Positions 58,470 through 64,000 of a DNA stretch of 64,000 bases are shown here, in pieces (positions within the stretch are counted from its first letter, which is position 1; each line of letters starts with the position of its first letter). The stretch is from Prorocentrum cordatum (lineage: Eukaryota; Sar; Dinophyceae; Prorocentrales; Prorocentraceae). The position numbers were made by a program, and so were the translations under genes. Location of the stretch: NCBI GenBank assembly GCA_963575745.1, contig CAUYUJ010019914.1, positions 104,227 through 168,226 of the forward strand. The letters are read 5' to 3'. The notes beneath the pieces are model-generated. The model did no database searches. It saw only the letters and a program-made list of their open reading frames with translations, and was not told the origin of the DNA.

Positions 58470-58720
58470 TATAGTATTACTACTACTACTACTACTACTA
58501 ACTACACTTATGTTGCAGCTACCTTACTACTACCTTACACTAACCCATACTACTACTCGACTCACGACTACTACCTATCTAATAATCGAACTACTACTGC
58601 TAACGACTACCCTACTCCCTTCTACTTCCTCTTCCTACCTCCTACTACTACTACTACTACTAACTACTACTACTACTAACTCTACTACTACTGCTACTCT
58701 AATTTTCTACTTACAAATAA
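58470..58720. repeat. (ACT)n tract
   Basis: ACT trinucleotides, pure in short runs and mixed with TAC/CTA elsewhere. Different motif from all other tracts in the window. Confidence 0.9.
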
Positions 58721-59588
58721 TACTACTGCGCTCAATTTCAAGATCTATTCTCCCTCTCCTAGCTCTCTCCCTTCCCTCTTCCTTCCAACTCCAGCGCTAT
58801 ACCTTACGCCTCCTCTCGTACCCTGTAAATACCTCCGTCACATGCCTCGCTTCTCCTTAATGGGAAACCACTCCACAGGGCCCAGAGCCCCAAGATGCAG
58901 AACCCGCCCTAGGCCCACTACGCTCCCACGACCCCAGTACGAACCAAATAGTAAAAACAATTGCGGTGCCGCCATGCGAACCTTCCTTCTATGAGGCCAC
59001 GAACCGTGTGAGCGGTGTGCCGACATGTGTGCGGTGCCGCGCCGCCACGCGAACCCTTACATTGGGGCCGTCGGTGGAGCTCCTTATGGGGCCCAGGGTC
59101 CGCACGCGTGACCGCGCCGATTTCGGCGTGAGCTTCCACGTGCCCCATTGGCCGAAGATTGCAGTGGCAGCGACCGCAAGCGTGACCACGCCATCCCGCT
59201 GTCCGCACACGCCTGTAATAAAGATGCACACACACGTGCATATACATGTATATGCATGTTTATGTGTCTACGCTTGTATACATATCCTTGCCTGCAGGTC
59301 GGGGGCCCCCTCGGGGGCTTCCTGAAGTAAGTTGTGTCGGATGCCTCTTGGGGCCTCTGTTGGGCTTCTCGGGTGCCTTTTGCGGCCTTGGGGGCCGTTT
59401 GGGGAGTGTTCCGTCGGCCCTCACTCGGCGTGGCTCTCGGACCTCGGTCGGCACCCTCGCGCATGTGTGTGTTGCCCCGTGTATGTCTGCAACCGCAGGG
59501 TAGAAGAGCATCGTGCGGGCCATCCCTGATTTGATTACAGATGACTTGGGATTTTGGTTGCATTGCCCTACCCCCCAATCCTTTTTTC
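58721..59588. other. Repeat J copies and spacer upstream of the unknown gene
   Basis: 58965-59140 contains two J units (GGCCACGAACCGTGTGAGCG, GGTGCCGCGCCGCCACGCG, GTGGAGCTCCTTATGGGGCC). 59230-59285 has ATGTATATGCATG-type words. The rest is unassigned. No promoter motif is evident. Confidence 0.45.
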
Positions 59589-59603
59589 CCATTTTGGCTC
59601 GAG
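59589..59603 (+). other. Relic spliced leader upstream of the unknown gene
   Basis: CCATTTTGGCTCGAG matches the last 15 bases of the DinoSL at 14 positions. It lies 34 bp upstream of ATG 59638, where the leader would sit in a mature trans-spliced mRNA. This suggests the 5' end of the gene derives from a retroposed SL-mRNA. Confidence 0.6.
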
Positions 59604-59637
59604 CCTTTGAGACGGTTTTTTTCACCGACCATCACCG

Positions 59638-62600
59638 ATGGCGGAGCAGCAGTTGTTAGATGATGTCAATAAATTGGTCGAGCGGTACAATGATTCGGAC
59701 TTGCCCAACAGAGAGCAGAAGGCGGCATGCGACGCTATCTTGAAACGGCTCGAGCAAGCAGGCTTGGCATATCGTGAGAAGATTGCGCCGAAATATCTCG
59801 GCCCACACATGTCGAATCGTTATGGAGATGGTCTCGACAGCTTGGATTGCCACGATCTATTAGAAATCATACTCAAAGCTGGCTGGTGCGATTCTGACGT
59901 CAAGTCGCCGATCGCGTTCGAACGCCAGCACGGGACGGACGGCAACAAGCAGCATACGTTCGTCTAGGATCTTTTTGATAGCAGCAATGGGCTTCTACCC
60001 AAGTTCACGGACATGGACATACGCTATTACACAGTGTCTGCTTCGCATACGAACGCTGTGCTCAACTGCATCAGGACTCAGACCAAAACGACGTTCTCGG
60101 AGGTACAAGGTGAAGGAGAGTTCATCAACAGTGACAAAGTATACCACCTGTGCCCGTCCATCGCGACCCCAGTGCAGCAAGGGCTCAATTGGTTGATCGT
60201 CAAGCAAGAAGTGGAAATCCATTGCCCGCTCTTCCCGCATTTCGTGCAGGAAAGCATGAACACAGGGAGCGGGGCAGACAGGAAGGAGTCGATGGTGCAG
60301 ATCATGATGCTCATACACAAACGAGCGAAATCATTTATCAAGGAAGGCAAGCCAGTAAATTGGGACACTATCGCTAGTCATGTTGAGCGGAACCGCCCAT
60401 GGTTACAGGGCGCGTGCAAGGACATCGGGCTGTGCATCCAGAAGTACAGTGGAGGTGCCGACAAGCCGATCTTCTTGGACGAGATAAACGATTGGAACAA
60501 GTCTTTGACCAAGTTCAAGAGAGAAGTCCACCCCACTCTCTTCAAGATATTAGCTGCTGTGGATTGCGCGCAAGCGCCAGAATTCTTGACAGCATGCGTC
60601 AAAGCGTCGCTGATCGCACCTGAAGGATTTGTGAGGGACGGGGTCGCGAGATTGCTCACTTCTTCGGACACGGCCGCCATCATGGGGGAGAAAAGGATGT
60701 TGGCCACGACCGCAGCCGTCATGCACAAGGCGGCGGCGGAGTTCCTGGACAAAGTTCCAGGCGTGAGCAAGCACCACAAAGTATCATTGGTCGGGCAGAT
60801 GGACGCGCGGTGCGTGATGTTCATCTTCAAAAAGAAAGACAAGTCGAGGCGGGAATACAAGGACCTCGAGGAGGTGGGCGCGCACTTCATGGAGGACGTG
60901 CTGCGCGCCTTCCCCCAGGCGGCAGAGATCAAGGCGCCGTGGGAGCCAGGCGCGCTGCAGTCGCCCAACAAAAAGTCCTGCAGCCTTGTGGAGCACAGCT
61001 CAGCGGGGATCATTCAAAAATTGTATGCTGATGGCTTCAACGTCAAGGGGACAGTGGGGCGCAAGGATGGAACGCCGAACCTCAAGTACGTGGTCCAAGC
61101 TATGACGGAGAAGAAGATCACGCTGAAGGCCATCGACGTCGCCGACGGCCAGCCTGCCAGCTCCAAGCCCATGAAACACACGCCGTTCACGATTACCCCC
61201 GAGGCGCTCAATGACGAGTACAAGGTTTCAGGGGGTGCAAACAACAATCCTCTCAGCCTCCTCTTGCACGTCCTCATCTGCCTCCTCCACCTCGTCATCC
61301 CCATTCCCATTGTCATAGCCATCCTCGTCCGCATACTCGGTGTCATCAAGATTCGTGATCCTCGTCCCCCTCCCCCTCGTGCTCATGCGAAGCGCCCGTC
61401 CTCTCGCAAACCCGACCGCCATCGGCATCGTCGAAGTAACGCCCGATGCGAACCCCTCCCCCACCCCAAAAGGTTGTCGTGCCCAAGGAGTACTTCAACG
61501 CGGAGCCCCCCGCCCTGAAGGACCGCTCGTGCGCCTTCCTCCTCCTCCTCCGCCTCTCATTCCTCCTCCACCTCTTCGCCCTCCTCATCCGCCTCCTCGT
61601 CCTCCTCAGTGCACTTCCTTTTCTCCTCCTCCTCATCATTATCCCCCTCACCCTCCCCATCCTCCCCCTCCGCCTCCTCCTCCCCCCCCGTCTCCTCTTC
61701 TTCTTCCTCCTGATCCTGCTGATGCTGCTCATCCTCCTCCTCCTCCTCCTCCCCACCTCTTCCTCATCGTATTCCTCCCCCTCCGTAGCCATTTTGGCTC
61801 AAGCCATTGTGGTCCAGAGATGGGGCATGCCCGAGAGCGGTCCGAGCGCTCACGATATTGACAATGTCTGAGGCGTTAATCTCGTCGATCGTTTGATTCG
61901 CAGACGCAGAGGAACATGATTATAATGTGCAGCCCTGCAGTTGTTGAGGTCATCGCCCAGTCCCGCCCCGCGCCACTGCCAAACCCCTTCGGCAACATTG
62001 TCGACCCAGTTTGCCACAGAAGGGCTTAATGGGCTTCCAGGAGCCCCCGACAACCAAGAAGGTCTCACAGCGAAACCGATCCGGCCTCGAATGGCCCCAA
62101 TGCCGCACCACGAAGGCCCCGCGACTCTCCGATGAAACAAACCAAATGGACATGCAACAACTGTTCTGATGCCGAGTGGCTTGCAGCAATGCGACCAAAG
62201 AAAAACCTTCTCCTCCTCCTCCTCCGCTTCCCCCCTCTTCCTCCTCATCCTTCTTCGTCCTCATCAGCCTCCTCCTCCTCGCCGACTTCCTCCTCCGCTT
62301 GCCCATCCTTCTCTCCATCTTCCTCATTTCCCTCCTCCTCCTCCTCCTCCTCCTCCTCCTCATCCCCCAACCCCCTGTTCATCCTCCTCATCCATCCTCC
62401 TGCTCCTCATCTCACTTGTCACAAGCCTTCTGCCCCCCGCCACCGCGCCCGTCTCCCCTCCTGGCCCTGCGAGGACAGTGACGACGTGCAGAAGGACATG
62501 GCCATCGCCGCCGCCAAGCACGCAATGGCATTTCTGTATGATAATGTTGCTTGTGATGTCACCATTCAGTTTCGCAAGGATGCTTCGAAGACGGTCGCCC

Positions 62601-63103
62601 ATGCGGTGAAAGCGAATAGCAAACACGGACCCAGTGAGTTGATATTGGTCCCACTGACGCCCACAGTCGTGGCGGGAAAAGATCACCTTTCGGGAGACCT
62701 CCCTCACTTCGGTGTGTGTAAGGTCGCGAATTGGCACTTGACTCTGATGCCTAAAACGGATCTCCCGTCGAAGGACGGGGACGAGAGTTTTGTGCCGCCA
62801 TACTGGTGCGTGCAGAAGGCCAGTGACACGTCCCTGGCGAATCTGGCGCACGGCTTTTGTAGGGTTGAGCTGAGCGCGTCCAGCAGCGCGAAAGCTTACA
62901 AGTTTAAGCCAACGGTGGGGCTTGCCGCAAGCAATGCGGCGGCGTCCCAAACGGTCGAGATCCCTGTGCTTTTCAATCCTAAGGCCGTCGCCGCTGGCAC
63001 GGTGCTCCTGAAGCCCCCAGTGTTGAGCAGCCCTATTTTGAAGCGCAAGAGTTCGGACGACGATAGCCCGCCACCGCCGAGGAGCCGCCCGAAGCGGAAG
63101 TAG
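59638..63103 (+). CDS. Probable three-exon gene of unknown function with one in-frame TAG
   Basis: Exon 1 59638-61224 begins MAEQQLLDDVNKLVERYND and continues in a single frame, interrupted only by TAG at 59965-59967 (codon 110). DLFDSSNGLLPKFTDMDIRY follows in the same frame. Proposed exon 2 is 61473-61520 (VVVPKEYFNAEPPALK) and exon 3 is 62474-63103 (DSDDVQKDMAIAAAKHAMAF to PPPPRSRPKRK and stop). All junctions are phase 0. Total is 753 amino acids if the TAG is read through. The C terminus is Lys/Arg/Pro-rich like a nuclear localisation signal. No signal peptide, membrane segment or known domain was recognised. The composition is clearly protein-like, unlike repeat-derived frames. It could be a pseudogene because of the TAG. 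Exon 2 is the least certain part. An alternative start for the last exon is ATG 62132. Confidence 0.6.
61225..61472 (+). other. Proposed intron 1 (GT-AG, 248 bp)
   Basis: Begins GTTTCAGGGG after codon AAG and ends CCCCAAAAG before GTTGTCGTG. Exon sequence after the acceptor starts with G, giving the AG|G context reported for dinoflagellate introns. Both borders read AAG|GTT, so they carry a 6-bp direct repeat. Confidence 0.5.
61521..62473 (+). other. Proposed intron 2 (GA-AG, 953 bp) with CCT tracts
   Basis: The left border is GCCCTGAAG|GACC, the right GCCCTGCGAG|GACAG, so GCCCTG..AGGAC is duplicated at the two ends. A GA donor is non-canonical but known in dinoflagellates. The interior holds CCT-rich stretches (61535-61770, 62205-62365) and the exact SL relic at 61782-61803. 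Confidence 0.4.
61782..61803 (+). other. Exact dinoflagellate spliced-leader sequence (relic)
   Basis: TCCGTAGCCA followed by TTTTGGCTCAAG is identical to the 22-nt DinoSL. It is followed by CCATTGTGGTCCAGAG, which resembles a second, truncated and decayed SL (CCATTTTGGCTCAAG). There is no GT donor or Sm site after it, so it is not an SL RNA gene but a reinserted leader. It lies within proposed intron 2, upstream of the ATG at 62132. Confidence 0.9.
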
Positions 63104-63289
63104 GTTCGAAGGGTGTAGCTCACATCGGTGAAAATTGGTTTGTGTATTGATTGCTGGCTCACGCATCAGTTCCGTCTCTGCATAGGTTTGCTCGTTTGCC
63201 CCAGCTGTTCGCCGAGCACGCGAACGGCGCTCACGCTGCAGCGTGAACTCTTGACAACTGGTTGTATCGTCGACTGGTAGCTGCGCAGC
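63104..63289. other. 3' flank of the unknown gene
   Basis: No AATAAA-like polyadenylation signal is evident (dinoflagellates generally lack one). No other feature seen. Confidence 0.4.
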
Positions 63290-64000
63290 AAAAAAACGAG
63301 CCGCGTGAAGGGTGTGCCGAAATGGGCCTCGTGGCGCCATGCGAACCCCTCCACTTGAACCTTCGATGGGGCGCCATATGGGGCCACGAAACGTGTGAGG
63401 GGCGTGCCGAAATTGGTGCGGTGGTGCCATGCGAACCCTGCCACTGGGGCCTTGAACGGAGCTCCCTATATGAGGCCACGAACCGTGTGACGCGGTGGGC
63501 CGAATTTAGTTATGTAAGGCTCGTGGTTTGTAGCAGTCCACCCCGAACGACTTCATGATTAGGTGTCGTAGCATGCGTGTTGTAAGGTTTATGCTCTGCA
63601 GTGCGTCCACCAAACGCTTGCGTAACTAAGCTTTGCGGCATGAGTTGTGCAAGGTATGTTACTTGAATCACCTCCCGCAACGCTTACATAATTATGTGTT
63701 TCTCGGCGTGCGTTGCGTAACGAGTGTGCCTTGAAGCGCTTCCACCAACAACTTACATAATTGTGATTTGCTGCATGAATTGCGCCTTGCAACACTCCCC
63801 ACACAAACTTATTTAACGAACCCTCCCGCTGGGGCCCCCGCTGGGGGCAACAATCCGTGTGAACGGTGTGCCGAAATGGGCGCGGTGCCGCCATGCGAAC
63901 CCTCCCACTGTGGCCTTCAATGGAACTCCTTATGGGGCCACGAACCGTGATAGCGGTGTGCCGAAATGGCGGACATGCGGAGGACAGAGGCAAGGAGGGA
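63290..64000 (+). repeat. Repeats J and Q
   Basis: J units at 63295-63500 (GTGAAGGGTGTGCCGAAATG, GCGCCATATGGGGCCACGAA), Q units at 63500-63810 (CTTACATAATTATGTG, CTTACATAATTGTGATTTGC, GCATGAGTTGTGCAAGG), then J again from 63815 to the window edge. The array probably continues outside. Confidence 0.8.

Noticed and set aside
61782-61803. SL RNA gene
   Set aside because: The leader is not followed by a GT donor, Sm-binding site or terminator. The sequence after it resembles a second leader instead.
1-64000. tRNA, rRNA and snRNA genes
   Set aside because: No convincing cloverleaf boxes, rRNA signatures or Sm sites were found by eye. A covariance-model scan would be needed to exclude them.

Overview
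This window is dinoflagellate nuclear DNA. The strongest evidence is an exact 22-nt copy of the dinoflagellate spliced leader (DinoSL) at 61782-61803, with further relic SL copies at 30737-30758 (minus strand, 20/22), 59589-59603 and 39892-39910. The very GC-rich composition, the many kilobases of trinucleotide tracts, an intron with a probable GA-AG border and the repeated families of LINE-type elements all agree. Genus cannot be fixed from sequence alone. Nothing bacterial was seen: no operons, CRISPR arrays, rRNA or tRNA.

Layout. 0-4.6 kb: short repeat families and CCT tracts. 4.6-15.1 kb: an apparently full-length, largely intact LINE-like retroelement with two long ORFs. ORF1 is a coiled-coil protein. 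ORF2 carries, in this order, RNase H, APE-type endonuclease, reverse transcriptase and two C2H2 zinc fingers. A frame change near the C terminus and a nested 3' hairpin follow. 15-21.5 kb: a coiled-coil ORF, small inverted-repeat elements and minisatellites. 21.7-30.8 kb: a second, decayed LINE-like element on the minus strand (zinc-finger/coiled-coil ORF1, endonuclease, RT, connection region, RNase H, C-terminal zinc region), with an SL relic at its 5' end and later insertions of small elements. 30.8-46 kb: GAT/GAG and other microsatellites, a 354-bp array, a 325-bp dimeric array and several short inverted-repeat elements. 46-50 kb: a third, 5'-truncated and frameshifted RT-RNase H element inside TGG tracts. 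50-59 kb: further repeats. 59.6-63.1 kb: one probable host gene of unknown function, with a relic SL directly upstream, a single in-frame TAG, and two introns.

The parts relate mainly through retroposition. SL relics next to ORF starts suggest that SL-trans-spliced mRNAs, including that of a retroelement, were reverse transcribed and reinserted. At least five dispersed short elements with terminal inverted repeats (families A, B, C, D, I) are shared between distant parts of the window. They look non-autonomous.

Most other long ORFs here are translations of microsatellites or tandem arrays and are not reported as genes. Coordinates of repeat edges were read by eye and may be off by several bases. 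No alignment or database search was possible.
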